Origin: Acidobacteriota bacterium
Lineage (GTDB): Bacteria; Acidobacteriota; Terriglobia; Terriglobales; Acidobacteriaceae
Assembly (NCBI GenBank): GCA_021779935.1
Contig: JAJXZT010000040.1
Span: 232,792-296,791 of the forward strand
Reading direction: 5' to 3'
DNA length: 64,000 nt
In this document: positions 8,290 to 17,494 of the stretch, in pieces
Layout: the number at the start of each line of letters is the position of its first letter
Numbering within the stretch: position 1 is the stretch's first letter
Position numbers and translations under genes: made by a program
Notes under the pieces: model-generated
What the model saw: only the letters and a program-made list of their open reading frames with translations
What the model was told of the DNA's origin: nothing
Database searches by the model: none

Positions 8290-9159
8290 ATGATCGGAAC
8301 GGGGCAACGTATGCGATTCCAGAAGACCGTAGCCACCCTAGCCCTTGCAGCGTTTCTGCTCACTGCGGCGACGCCGTCGTTCGCCGTAAGCAAGGAAATT
8401 ATTCAACTCCAGACACAGGTCCAGGCGCTTACCGACCAGATACAACGGCTCCAGCAATCGATTGATGAACGCATGGGCGTCATGCGCAGCCTTGTGGAGC
8501 AGAGCACCGACAACGTCAACAAGCTCTCCAATTCGCTCGCTGCGGTACAGAAGACTCTGCAACAGCAGAACCTCGACACCCACACCAAGCTCGACCAGAC
8601 CTCGGGGCAGATACAGACGCTCAACGACTCCATCGACGAGATCCGCGCCCGCCTCGACAAGATCAGCAAGCAACTGTCCGATATGGCCAGCGCACAACAA
8701 AGCATGATGGTGCAACAGGCCACGACACAGCAGCCGGCGCAACAGCCCTCACAGCCGCAGGCCCCGCCGCCCGACGTGCTCTATAACAACGCCCTCCGCG
8801 ATTACAACGCGGGCCGTTACGACCTGGCCATCCAGCAATTCCAGCAGTACGTTCAGTATTACGCCAATACCGATCTCGCCGGCAACGCACAGTTCTATAT
8901 CGCCGATATCGAGTACCGGCAGGGCAATTACGATGCGGCAGTAAAGGACTACAACAAGGTCCTGGAGCAGTTCCCCAGCGGAAACAAGGCTGCATCGGCG
9001 CAGTTGCGAAAGGGATATGCGCTGCTCGAACTTGGCCAGCGCGAGGCGGGAATTCGCGAACTCAATTCACTGATCCAGCGTTTTCCGCGCAGCATTGAAG
9101 CGACGCAGGCACGCGACCGTCTGCGCAAGCTCGGCGTGACGCCCACCCGGCGTAAGTAG
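8290..9159 (+). CDS. cpoB: Cell division coordinator CpoB/YbgF, TPR periplasmic protein
   Basis: Periplasmic Tol-associated protein; in E. coli it coordinates peptidoglycan synthesis with outer-membrane constriction. The 289-aa product has a signal peptide ending near TPSFA. A coiled coil covers about residues 38-140 (repeated LQ, LT and LD heptads), followed by a Gln/Pro linker of about 30 residues. Three TPR repeats lie in the C-terminal third (YNNALRDYNAGRYDLAIQQF, DIEYRQGNYDAAVKDYNKVL, GYALLELGQREAGIRELNSL). AGGAG lies 7 bases before the ATG. It closes the tol-pal operon. Confidence 0.93.
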   Translation: MIGTGQRMRFQKTVATLALAAFLLTAATPSFAVSKEIIQLQTQVQALTDQIQRLQQSIDERMGVMRSLVEQSTDNVNKLSNSLAAVQKTLQQQNLDTHTKLDQTSGQIQTLNDSIDEIRARLDKISKQLSDMASAQQSMMVQQATTQQPAQQPSQPQAPPPDVLYNNALRDYNAGRYDLAIQQFQQYVQYYANTDLAGNAQFYIADIEYRQGNYDAAVKDYNKVLEQFPSGNKAASAQLRKGYALLELGQREAGIRELNSLIQRFPRSIEATQARDRLRKLGVTPTRRK

Positions 9160-9164
9160 CCGCG

Positions 9165-9488
9165 CTACTCTTCTGGAAGCTTGAGCTGGAGTTCGCGCAG
9201 ACAATAGCGCAACTCCAGCGAGAGTTCCCGGATGCGCATTCCGTCCTGCACCATCAGCTTACAGGCGAGGGCGGTGCGCTCTGGAGTGCCTTCCCCCAGG
9301 TCGTACCTGATGCGGCAGTATTGACATTCTTCATTCCAGCAAAAACGCCCATAGGCAATTCTCTCCGCCGCCACATATTGCAGCGCGCGCAGCAGCATGT
9401 TGTTTGCTGGAACTTGAACCCCGCGGTCAAGCAGATGGATAGTGACCAGCTTGTCGTACGGTCGAAACAGCGGTCCAGGGCTGCTCAT
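9165..9488 (-). CDS. Small plant-type [2Fe-2S] ferredoxin-like protein
   Basis: I recognise a fold rather than a known gene. The 107-aa product contains VPANNMLLRALQYVA followed by FCWNEECQYCRIRY. This gives a C-X4-C-X2-C pattern with another cysteine about 24 residues later (ALACKL), matching the plant-type [2Fe-2S] domain found at the N-terminus of NuoG and related proteins. The last third (IRELSLELRYCLRELQ) looks helical. The ATG at 9488 (MSSPGPLF) is chosen; a start at 9566 would run through the terminator of korB. It converges with cpoB, with 5 bases between the stops. The electron partner is unknown; korAB upstream is a candidate. Confidence 0.6.
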   Translation of the reverse strand: MSSPGPLFRPYDKLVTIHLLDRGVQVPANNMLLRALQYVAAERIAYGRFCWNEECQYCRIRYDLGEGTPERTALACKLMVQDGMRIRELSLELRYCLRELQLKLPEE

Positions 9489-9529
9489 CGTTTCCGATTG
9501 TAACCCGAGTCGCAAGCCTCCCATCTCAC

Positions 9530-9561
9530 AAACAAAAGGCCTCGCCTGGCAGCGAAGCCTC
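9530..9561 (-). terminator. Intrinsic terminator after korB
   Basis: AGGCCTCGC (9537-9545) and GCGAAGCCT (9552-9560) form a 9-pair stem with one G-U pair and a six-base loop. On the minus strand it is followed by TTTTGTTTGT, 25 bases after the korB stop. Confidence 0.7.
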
Positions 9562-9585
9562 TTCACGCAAAGCGTCTTTTGAGTC

Positions 9586-10632
9586 CTAACGCAACTCCTC
9601 CATGCACTCTTCCAAAACCTTGCGCGACGGCCGCACGCGTTCCTCTGGCAAGGTCGCTAGTGGCACATCTGTCATGTTCAACATGTCGGCAAAGTTCGGT
9701 TTCTCGGTATTGATGTAAAATACACCGGTCAGCGCCTCTTCCGCCTCGTGCGCCAGGGACAACCGCTTGACCGCTTCGATCCTGTTCGTCGGATCGTAGT
9801 CCTCCTCCAGCTTTCGCAGCCGCAGTTGCGAACCGTCGTGCATCGTGATGTTCACGCTGGTACCGGGATCGTAGTCCACGGCAATGTCCTCAAACGCCGG
9901 AACGAAATTCACATCCTGCAGCGGCTCCTCGTGGTCCTTCATGTACTTATAGGACTTCGTGGAACCCTCGTGATCGTTGAATGTCACGCAAGGAGAAATC
10001 ACGTCGACCATGACGGTTCCCCGGTGCGCAATGGCCGCCTTCAGGATCGAGTGCAGTTGGCGCTTGTCGCCGGAGAAGGATCGCGCCACGAACGTCGCGC
10101 CCAGTTCAATCGCCAGCGAGCAGGTATCGATCGGGGGCAGTTCGTTGATCACGCCGGTCTTCAACTTCGAGCCGACATCGGCAGTCGCCGAGAACTGTCC
10201 CTTCGTCAGGCCGTAAACGCCATTGTCCTCGATGATGTAAATAATCGGCAGATTCCGCCGCATCAGGTGGATGAATTGCCCTATGCCGATGGACGCCGTA
10301 TCGCCATCGCCACTGACGCCCAGCGCAATCAGTCGTTGGTTCGCCAGTACCGCGCCTGTCGCTACCGAGGGCATGCGACCGTGCACCGAGTTGAAGCTGT
10401 GGGAGCGAGACATGAAATACGCCGGGCTCTTCGACGAACATCCAATGCCCGAAAGCTTCGCCACGCGCTCCGGTTGAACACCCATTTCGTAGAAGGCGTC
10501 GATGATGCGCTCGGAGATGGCGTTGTGGCCGCACCCCGCGCAGAGCGTCGTCTTGCCGCCGCGATAATCCAGCACCGCGAGTCCTAAGCGGTTCATCTTC
10601 GGTTGCGGTTGTGGAGCTGGTGTGCTGGCCAT
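9586..10632 (-). CDS. korB: 2-oxoacid:ferredoxin oxidoreductase, beta subunit
   Basis: Thiamine-diphosphate-binding subunit of a 2-oxoglutarate:ferredoxin oxidoreductase (2-oxoglutarate + CoA to succinyl-CoA, electrons to ferredoxin). The 348 aa include the CAGCGH motif at residues 31-36, the ThDP signature GDGDTASIGIGQ and the NGVYGLTKG segment. The start ATG overlaps the korA stop by one base, so the two are translated as a unit. No separate gamma or delta gene is present, as in the two-subunit KorAB type. Specificity for 2-oxoglutarate rather than pyruvate is inferred from overall similarity. Confidence 0.93.
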   Translation of the reverse strand: MASTPAPQPQPKMNRLGLAVLDYRGGKTTLCAGCGHNAISERIIDAFYEMGVQPERVAKLSGIGCSSKSPAYFMSRSHSFNSVHGRMPSVATGAVLANQRLIALGVSGDGDTASIGIGQFIHLMRRNLPIIYIIEDNGVYGLTKGQFSATADVGSKLKTGVINELPPIDTCSLAIELGATFVARSFSGDKRQLHSILKAAIAHRGTVMVDVISPCVTFNDHEGSTKSYKYMKDHEEPLQDVNFVPAFEDIAVDYDPGTSVNITMHDGSQLRLRKLEEDYDPTNRIEAVKRLSLAHEAEEALTGVFYINTEKPNFADMLNMTDVPLATLPEERVRPSRKVLEECMEELR

Positions 10633-12473
10633 TACTTTCCCTCCTGCGCGGCAATCGCGTCGGTGATAGAACGCGCGTCAATCGGCAATCCGTTGTAGTG
10701 CCGCACGCTGCGCAGCTTGCCGGTCTCTTCCGTCGGAAGATCCAGCTTCAGCAATTGCAGCATTTGCGCATCGCGATTCTGATCGACGATATACACGCGA
10801 TCATGGCACTTGATGAACTCGTGCACTTCAGTTGTAAAGGGATAAGCGCGCAGCCGCAGGTAGTCGCAGTCGATTCCACGCTCGCGCTTCAACTGGTCTA
10901 GTGATTCGTCCAGCGCCCAGTGCGACGTGCCATAACCGATGATGCCAATCGCATTCCCGTTGTCTGCAACCGCTTCGGGCTTCGGCACGGCCGTGCGCGC
11001 GAACTCAAACTTCCGCGCCAGCCGATCCATGTTGTTCACATAATCGTCCGGACGTTCGCTGTAGCCCGACCTTTCATTGTGACCGCTTCCGCGCGCAAAG
11101 TACGCGGCCAACGGATGCTCCGTTCCAGGCAGAGTCCTGTATCCAACTCCGTCGCCGTCCACGTCCTTGTATCGCGCAAAGCCCCCAAGCCGCTCCAGGT
11201 CTTCCTTGCTCAGCACCTTGCCGCGATGGATCGGCTCTTCGGGATACTCGAACGGATCGCTCATCCAGTTATTCATGCCCAGGTCGAGGTCGGACATCAC
11301 GAACACCGGAGTCTGCAACTGCTCCGCGAGGTTGAACGCCTCCGAAGCCATCGAGAAGCACTCACCCACCGAGGAAGGAATCAGCATCACATGCTTTGTA
11401 TCGCCATGCGATAGAAGCGCCACGCTCAAAATATCGCCTTGCGATGTTCTTGTCGGCATCCCGGTGGACGGCCCAACCCGCTGGATGTCCCAGATTACTC
11501 CCGGAATCTCCACGTAGTAGCCGAGACCGACGAATTCCGCCATCAGCGAGATACCCGGTCCGGCGGTGGCCGTCATCGAACGTGCCCCCGCCCACCCGGC
11601 GCCAATCACCATGCCGATGGCGGCCAACTCGTCTTCCGCCTGCACAATGGCGAACGTCGCTTTGCCATCAGGGCCGATGCGATATGCCTTCATGTAGTCG
11701 ATCAGCGTCTCGACGAGCGACGACGATGGCGTGATCGGATACCACGTCACCACCGTAACCCCGGCAAACATGCAGCCCATCGCGGCCGCGGAGTTTCCAT
11801 CGACAATAATCTTCCCTGCCGTCTTGTTCATCCTCTCCACGCGGAATGGATCGCGCTTGCGTAGCGAGGCGACAGCGTAGTCATACCCAGCCTTGGCGGC
11901 ATTCCAGTTGAGGTCAGCGGCCTTCTGCTTCCTCGCAAACTGTTTGCGGATCGCCTTCTCGACTTCCGTCATGTCGAGGTCGAGCAGCCGCGCCACCACC
12001 CCCACGTAGATCATGTTCTTGACCAGCTTGCGCAGCTTCGCCTCTGGACACACCTGCGCCACGATCTTGTCGTAGGGAATGCTGTAGAACGTTAGATCCT
12101 CGCGCAGCGATCCGAGGTTGAGCGGCTCATCGTAGAGCACAACCGCGCCGGCTTCCAGCGACACCACGTCCTCCCTGGCCGTCTCCGGATTCATCGCCAC
12201 GAGAAAATCGATTTCCTTCTTGCGCGCGATGTAGCCGTGTTTGCTGGCTCGGATCGTGTACCAGGTGGGAAGCCCGGCGATATTGGAAGGAAACAGGTTC
12301 TTGCCGCTGACGGGAACTCCCATCTGGAAGATCGTCCGCAGCAGAACCGTATTGGCCGACTGCGACCCCGATCCGTTGACCGTCGCCACCTGTATGCTGA
12401 AATCGTTGACCACGGGCTCGCGCCCGGAACTTCCGTCTGTGCCCTCATGCAGGGCGACATCGGTGCTTGCCAT
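10632..12473 (-). CDS. korA: 2-oxoacid:ferredoxin oxidoreductase, fused gamma-alpha subunit
   Basis: The 613-aa partner of KorB. The gamma domain covers about residues 25-190 (VNGSGSQSANTVLLRTIFQMGVP opens it). The alpha (pyrimidine-binding) domain follows from about residue 220, with YPITPSSSLVETLIDY, AEDELAAIGMVIGAGWAGAR and the TATAGPGISLMAEF motif. The fused order is that of KorA-type enzymes in Acidobacteria, Actinobacteria and others. The stop overlaps the korB start. A terminator-free 270-base region separates its start from the end of the accA unit, so it probably has its own promoter there. Confidence 0.94.
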   Translation of the reverse strand: MASTDVALHEGTDGSSGREPVVNDFSIQVATVNGSGSQSANTVLLRTIFQMGVPVSGKNLFPSNIAGLPTWYTIRASKHGYIARKKEIDFLVAMNPETAREDVVSLEAGAVVLYDEPLNLGSLREDLTFYSIPYDKIVAQVCPEAKLRKLVKNMIYVGVVARLLDLDMTEVEKAIRKQFARKQKAADLNWNAAKAGYDYAVASLRKRDPFRVERMNKTAGKIIVDGNSAAAMGCMFAGVTVVTWYPITPSSSLVETLIDYMKAYRIGPDGKATFAIVQAEDELAAIGMVIGAGWAGARSMTATAGPGISLMAEFVGLGYYVEIPGVIWDIQRVGPSTGMPTRTSQGDILSVALLSHGDTKHVMLIPSSVGECFSMASEAFNLAEQLQTPVFVMSDLDLGMNNWMSDPFEYPEEPIHRGKVLSKEDLERLGGFARYKDVDGDGVGYRTLPGTEHPLAAYFARGSGHNERSGYSERPDDYVNNMDRLARKFEFARTAVPKPEAVADNGNAIGIIGYGTSHWALDESLDQLKRERGIDCDYLRLRAYPFTTEVHEFIKCHDRVYIVDQNRDAQMLQLLKLDLPTEETGKLRSVRHYNGLPIDARSITDAIAAQEGK

Positions 12474-12696
12474 TAGAAAGCCATCCTTGTTGTGTAAATC
12501 CCCAACTTGCAGAACTGCCGCGATTTACAGGTGCCTATGCGGCAATTATATGGCGCAGATATTATGTCGAATACGTTCCAAACACAAGCGGAAGGATTCG
12601 CACATCAAGGTGTACGAAAACCGACCTGACCGGTGATTCCAGCACCCAGAGCCAGTTTCGCCCGTAAACGCCTCGTCCGCCTGTGTCGCAAAAAAG

Positions 12697-12726
12697 CAAA
12701 ACCCGCAATCGCTTGCGGGCTTTTCG
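12697..12726 (-). terminator. Intrinsic terminator after accA
   Basis: CCCGCAA (12702-12708), loop TCGC, TTGCGGG (12713-12719). On the minus strand the stem is followed by TTTTGCTTTTTT, directly after the accA stop at 12745. Confidence 0.8.
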
Positions 12727-12744
12727 CTCAAATCTCTTCCCTGC

Positions 12745-13701
12745 TTATTCTTCCGTGAAGAACTGCGCCATCTTGCGGAACTTGTTGTAACGGCCATCAA
12801 GCAGCTGTTGAACAGTCAGCTTCTTGAGTTCCGCCAGGTTCGTCTGCAACACGGCATCAAGCGCCGCAGCCGCTCCCTGGTAGTCGCGATGCGCGCCTCC
12901 CGGAGGCTCCGGCACAATCGCATCGATGATACCCATTTCCATCATGTCCGGTGCGGTAATACGCAACGCCTGCGCCGCCAGTTCCCTCTTCGTCGAATCG
13001 CGCCACATAATCGACGCGCAGCCTTCCGGCGAGATCACAGAGTACACCGAGTTTTCCAGCATCAGCACGCGATCGCCGATGGCGATGGCCAGCGCGCCGC
13101 CGGAGCCGCCCTCGCCTGTAACCGTCACGATCACCGGCACCGTCAGCTTCGCCATTTCACGCAGGTTGTAGGCAATGGCCTCGGCCTGTCCGCGCTCTTC
13201 CGCGCCAAGTCCGGGGTATGCTCCCTGCGTATCGACAAACGTAAATATAGGCCGATTGAACTTTTCCGCCAGGCGCATCAACCGCATCGCCTTGCGATAC
13301 CCTTCCGGGTTTGCCTGGCCAAAATTCCTGTGGACGCGTTGTTTAACGTCGCGTCCCTTCTGATGGCCTATCACGAGCACGTCTTCGCCGTGGAATTTCG
13401 CCATTCCGCAGACCAGCGCCGGATCGTCCCCGAAGCGCCGATCTCCGTGGAGTTCGCTCCAGTCCGTGAACATCAGTTCGACCCAGTCCAGCATGTACGG
13501 ACGCTGCGGATGACGCGCCAGCTCCGTTCGCTGCCATGGGCCCATCGCGGCAGTCACCTGCTTGCGCAGATTCGCCACCTGTTCCTGCAGCATGGCCAGT
13601 TGCCGGTGGGCCTCCTGGTTATCGCCCGCCGCGCTCTCCAACTGCACAATCTGCTGCTCGATCTTTTCCAGTTCCTGCTCTGCTTTTCCGCTAGCTTCCA
13701 T
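12745..13701 (-). CDS. accA: Acetyl-CoA carboxylase carboxyltransferase, alpha subunit
   Basis: Transfers carboxyl from carboxybiotin to acetyl-CoA to make malonyl-CoA for fatty acid synthesis, with AccD. From the ATG at 13701 it is 318 aa, the normal family length, beginning with a helical segment (EQELEKIEQQIVQLES). Family motifs include LARHPQRPYMLDWV, GHQKGRDVKQRVHRNFG, GEGGSGGALAIAIGD and YSVISPEGCASIMW. An in-frame ATG at 13824 would add 41 residues; neither start has a strong ribosome site, and I prefer the family length. It lies downstream of dnaE on the same strand. Confidence 0.93.
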   Translation of the reverse strand: MEASGKAEQELEKIEQQIVQLESAAGDNQEAHRQLAMLQEQVANLRKQVTAAMGPWQRTELARHPQRPYMLDWVELMFTDWSELHGDRRFGDDPALVCGMAKFHGEDVLVIGHQKGRDVKQRVHRNFGQANPEGYRKAMRLMRLAEKFNRPIFTFVDTQGAYPGLGAEERGQAEAIAYNLREMAKLTVPVIVTVTGEGGSGGALAIAIGDRVLMLENSVYSVISPEGCASIMWRDSTKRELAAQALRITAPDMMEMGIIDAIVPEPPGGAHRDYQGAAAALDAVLQTNLAELKKLTVQQLLDGRYNKFRKMAQFFTEE

Positions 13702-13863
13702 ATATGAGTTCGTTTCCGCGGAAGCGGCCCAGAAGCCCTGCACCGTTGCAATCCAGTATTCGATTGCCGGCAGGATACCCAACTGCCGCCACGACTGCTG
13801 TCCGGGATCGCCAGTTTCAGTCATAGCGGGCCGCTCTCTGGACGCAGCCGCCTCCCTCTGGGA

Positions 13864-16800
13864 TTAGTCCACTACCTTGATGCTGCCGCGACCGCACACC
13901 TTCTCCACGCGATTGATAAAAGAACGGTCCGATAAGACATTATAGCCTTCGGCCTCCATCACCACCACGAAGTCTCCACTGCGCTCCAGGTCAAACAACA
14001 CCTTCGCGTCACCTTTCGATTCCGAGAAAATAGCGTGCAACTCGTCCACCGTTTCCACCGTCGCCGACTCCAGTGGAATCCGCACACGCAACGAACGCGG
14101 CAATTTCACTTTTGCTTCTTCCAGCGTCGTGATTTCCGAGATCGCAATTTTGGGCGACGCGTCTTCTTCCACGCGCACCGCCGCTTTCACCAGCACCGGC
14201 ACTTCCAGTTTCACTTTTTCGGAGAGCCGCTTGAAAGCCTCGGGAAAGACCATCGCGTCAACCTTGCCGTTCATGTCTTCCAGCACAAGGTTCGCGTAGA
14301 GGTCGCCCTTGCGCGACTTCATCACTTTCACGCCGCCGAGAACTCCCGCCACCGCAACTTCTTCCCCCTTGGGACTTGAGCGCTTCATCGCCAGGATGTC
14401 GGTCGTCGAATATGCACGCAGGTCTTCTATCTTGTCCTTGTACTTCTCCAGCGGATGCCCCGTGATGAAGAATCCCAGGATTTCTTTTTCGTTCTGCAAG
14501 CGCGTGTGCTCTTCCCAGTCGGGAACGTTGGGCAGTGATTGCGCACGTTCTTCCGGAGCATCGTCGAATACGCCGAACAATCCGTGCTGCCCGGCATCGC
14601 GATCGCGCTGCTGCTTGTTCGCCTGGTCGATCGCCTTGTCCAACACTTCCATCAATTGCGCGCGCCGTCCCAGCGCGTCCATCGCACCGCTCTTGATCAA
14701 CGATTCCAGCACGCGCTTGTTCAGGTGACGCAGGTCAACCTTCTCACAGAACTGGTAGATCGATTTGAACTTTCCGTGCGCCGTGCGTGTGTCCACAATG
14801 GACTGAATACCGTTGTGTCCCACGTTCTTCACGGCCGCCAGTCCGAAGCGGATCGCCTCTCCCACCGGCGTAAAGTTTGCGTCCGACACGTTGATGTCCG
14901 GCGGAAGCACTTCGATCCCCATGTCGCGACACTCGGCGATGTACTTCACCACGTCATCCGTCTTGCCCGTCACCGACGTCAACAGGGCGGCCATGAACTC
15001 CACCGCGTAATGCGTCTTGAGATACGCCGTGTTGTAGGCCACCATCGCATACGCCGCGGAGTGTGATTTATTGAAGCCGTATCCCGCAAACTGTTCCATC
15101 AGGTCGAAGATGTGGCCGGCCTTGTCCTTGTTGAACCCATTGGCCAGCGCGCCCGCCATGAAGCGTTCCCGCTGCTTGGCCATCTCTTCCGGATTCTTCT
15201 TGCCCATCGCGCGCCGCAGCAAGTCGGCTTCACCCAGCGAGTATCCCGCCAGAACGTTGGCGATCTGCATCACCTGTTCCTGGTAGACGATGACTCCGAG
15301 CGTCTCCTTCAGTATCTTCTCCAGCTCGTCCTGCATGTAGTCGACTTTCTTGCGCCCCCACTTGCGCTCGATGAAGTCGTCAATCATGCCGCCCTGGATC
15401 GGCCCGGGCCGGTAAAGTGCGTTCAGTGCCGTCAGATCTTCAATGCTTGTCGGCCGGTAACGCCGCAACACGTCGCGCATGCCGTCCGATTCAAACTGAA
15501 ACACGCCCGAGGTCTGCCCTTTGTGGAAGACCTGCTCATATGTCTCCGCGTCGTCCACGGCAATCTTCTGAAGATCGATCTCTTCGCCGCGCGTCTGCTT
15601 GATCAGCTTGAGACAGTCATCGAGAATCGTGAGCGTGGTGAGCCCGAGGAAGTCCATCTTCAACAGGCCCATCTTCTCCACCGCCTTCATGTCGTAGGCG
15701 GTCACAATTTCTTCGTTCTTCGTCTTGTAGAGCGGCACCAGTTCCTGCAGCGGCACCGGTGAAATCACCACGGCCGACGCATGCACGCCCGTATTGCGAA
15801 CCATGCCTTCCAGCTTCTTCGCCGTGTCGATCAGGTCCTTGATCTGCGGCTCTTTGTTGTAAACCTCTTCGAACTGCGGCGATGCCTCGAACGCCTTGTC
15901 GATCGTCATGCCCGGCGTGCCGGGAATCATCTTGGCGATCTTGTCGACCTCCGCATACGGCAGGTCGAGTACGCGTCCCGTGTCCTTGATGGCCGCCTTG
16001 GCCGCCATTGTGCCGAAGGTGATGATCTGCGCCACCTGCTCGCGGCCATACTTCCGCGTCACGTAGTCGATCACTTCGCCGCGACGGTTCATGCAGAAAT
16101 CCACGTCGATGTCAGGCATCGATACGCGTTCAGGATTAAGGAAGCGTTCGAAGAGCAACTCGTTCTGTAGCGGGTCCACGTCCGTGATCCCCATCGCGTA
16201 GCCCACCAGCGAGCCTGCCGCGGAACCGCGGCCCGGGCCAACCGGAATCCCGTTCTCCTTGGCGTAGCGGATGAAGTCCCAGACGATGAGGAAATATCCA
16301 GAGAACGTCATCTGCTGAATGGTCCCAATTTCGCGGCTGAGCCGAGCCTCATATTCGGCAAACGAGTGCTTCAGACGGCCCTTTTCCTGCATCTCCCGCA
16401 GCAGGATCGTCCTGCGCTTCATGCCCTCGCGCGCCACAAACTCAAAGTAGCTGTCAATGGTGTGGCCGTCGGGAACGTCGAACTTCGGGAAAGGATTCTT
16501 GATCTTCTCCAGCTTCAGATTGCAGCGCTCGGCGATCCCCAGCGTGCGTGTCAGCAATTGCTCATACCCGAGGAAGACCTTCGACATCTCCGGGTAACTC
16601 TTCACAAAGAACTGGTTGGTCTGGAACTTCATCCGGTTGGTGTCGTGGATCGATTTCCCGGTCTGGATGCAGACCATGACGTCCTGCGCCAGCGAATCGT
16701 CTTCGCAGATATAGTGGCTGTCGTTGGTCGCCACCATGTCGATCCCCAGCTCTTTTTCCAGCTTGAACAGCGCGGGATGAATGCGCTTCTCGTCCGCCAG

Positions 16801-17349
16801 CCCCTGGTCCTGAATCTCAAGAAAGAAATTGCCCCGGCCAAAGATGTCCTGGTAGGTCACGGCGGCGGTGCGGGCCGCGTTGTACTTGTCCTCCATCAGA
16901 TCCTCGGCAACTTCGCCCTTCAGGCACCCGGAAAGACCAATCAGCCCCTTGGAGTGCTCGGACAGGAAGCGCTTGCTGACGCGCGGCTTGTAGTAGAAGC
17001 CGTGCAGCGATGCCTCCGAGCAGATCTTCACCAGGTTCTTGTACCCTTCCTCGTTCTCCGCCAGCACCAGCAGGTGGTTATACGAATCTCCCTGTGGCTC
17101 CGCCCGGTGATCTTCCTTCTTGCAGATGTAAAGCTCGCAGCCGAGGATCGGTTTGATGCCCTCTTCCTTGGCCGCATTGAAGAAGTGAACCGCGCCGAAG
17201 ATATTGCCGTGATCGGTCATCGCCACGGCGGGCATGCCAAGTTCCTTGGCGCGCTTGGCCAGCACGGTTACGTCGCACGCACCGTCCAGCATCGAGTAGT
17301 CGGTGTGCAGGTGGAGATGGACGAATTGGGAGGAGGATTCCGAGGACAT
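13864..17349 (-). CDS. dnaE: DNA polymerase III subunit alpha
   Basis: Catalytic subunit of the replicative polymerase, 1161 aa. The PHP domain opens the protein (HLHLHTDYSMLDGACD, MTDHGN). The polymerase core carries GPGRGSAAGSLVGYA and the catalytic aspartates in SMPDIDVDFCMNRRGE near residue 410. The tau-like helix-hairpin-helix region carries FNKSHSAAYAMVAYNTAYLK. The OB-fold domain (VAVAGVLGGVKVMKSRKGD) is near residue 1000, followed by a C-terminal domain. This is DnaE1 type; a PolC-type exonuclease insert is absent. The ATG at 17349 begins MSSESSSQFV just before the conserved HLHLHTDYS. Confidence 0.97.
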   Translation of the reverse strand: MSSESSSQFVHLHLHTDYSMLDGACDVTVLAKRAKELGMPAVAMTDHGNIFGAVHFFNAAKEEGIKPILGCELYICKKEDHRAEPQGDSYNHLLVLAENEEGYKNLVKICSEASLHGFYYKPRVSKRFLSEHSKGLIGLSGCLKGEVAEDLMEDKYNAARTAAVTYQDIFGRGNFFLEIQDQGLADEKRIHPALFKLEKELGIDMVATNDSHYICEDDSLAQDVMVCIQTGKSIHDTNRMKFQTNQFFVKSYPEMSKVFLGYEQLLTRTLGIAERCNLKLEKIKNPFPKFDVPDGHTIDSYFEFVAREGMKRRTILLREMQEKGRLKHSFAEYEARLSREIGTIQQMTFSGYFLIVWDFIRYAKENGIPVGPGRGSAAGSLVGYAMGITDVDPLQNELLFERFLNPERVSMPDIDVDFCMNRRGEVIDYVTRKYGREQVAQIITFGTMAAKAAIKDTGRVLDLPYAEVDKIAKMIPGTPGMTIDKAFEASPQFEEVYNKEPQIKDLIDTAKKLEGMVRNTGVHASAVVISPVPLQELVPLYKTKNEEIVTAYDMKAVEKMGLLKMDFLGLTTLTILDDCLKLIKQTRGEEIDLQKIAVDDAETYEQVFHKGQTSGVFQFESDGMRDVLRRYRPTSIEDLTALNALYRPGPIQGGMIDDFIERKWGRKKVDYMQDELEKILKETLGVIVYQEQVMQIANVLAGYSLGEADLLRRAMGKKNPEEMAKQRERFMAGALANGFNKDKAGHIFDLMEQFAGYGFNKSHSAAYAMVAYNTAYLKTHYAVEFMAALLTSVTGKTDDVVKYIAECRDMGIEVLPPDINVSDANFTPVGEAIRFGLAAVKNVGHNGIQSIVDTRTAHGKFKSIYQFCEKVDLRHLNKRVLESLIKSGAMDALGRRAQLMEVLDKAIDQANKQQRDRDAGQHGLFGVFDDAPEERAQSLPNVPDWEEHTRLQNEKEILGFFITGHPLEKYKDKIEDLRAYSTTDILAMKRSSPKGEEVAVAGVLGGVKVMKSRKGDLYANLVLEDMNGKVDAMVFPEAFKRLSEKVKLEVPVLVKAAVRVEEDASPKIAISEITTLEEAKVKLPRSLRVRIPLESATVETVDELHAIFSESKGDAKVLFDLERSGDFVVVMEAEGYNVLSDRSFINRVEKVCGRGSIKVVD

Positions 17350-17440
17350 GGCTTATCTCACGATTGTACCGTGTTTACTCTCACGTTCCGGCCTGTGATT
17401 TTCCTGCCCACGACTCTCTTTCCGACAAATCCGCGGCATC

Positions 17441-17478
17441 GCAAAAAGCAAAAGGCACAACCCTTTCGGATTGTGCCT
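17441..17478 (-). terminator. Intrinsic terminator after the tRNA nucleotidyltransferase gene
   Basis: AGGCACAA (17453-17460) pairs with TTGTGCCT (17471-17478). On the minus strand the stem is followed by TTTGCTTTTTGC. It sits between the 17495 stop and the dnaE start. Confidence 0.75.
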
Positions 17479-17494
17479 CTCGAACTTCCATCCC

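Noticed and set aside
9748..10587. 279-codon plus-strand frame
   Set aside because: Antisense shadow of korB, rich in Arg and His as expected for a reverse frame.
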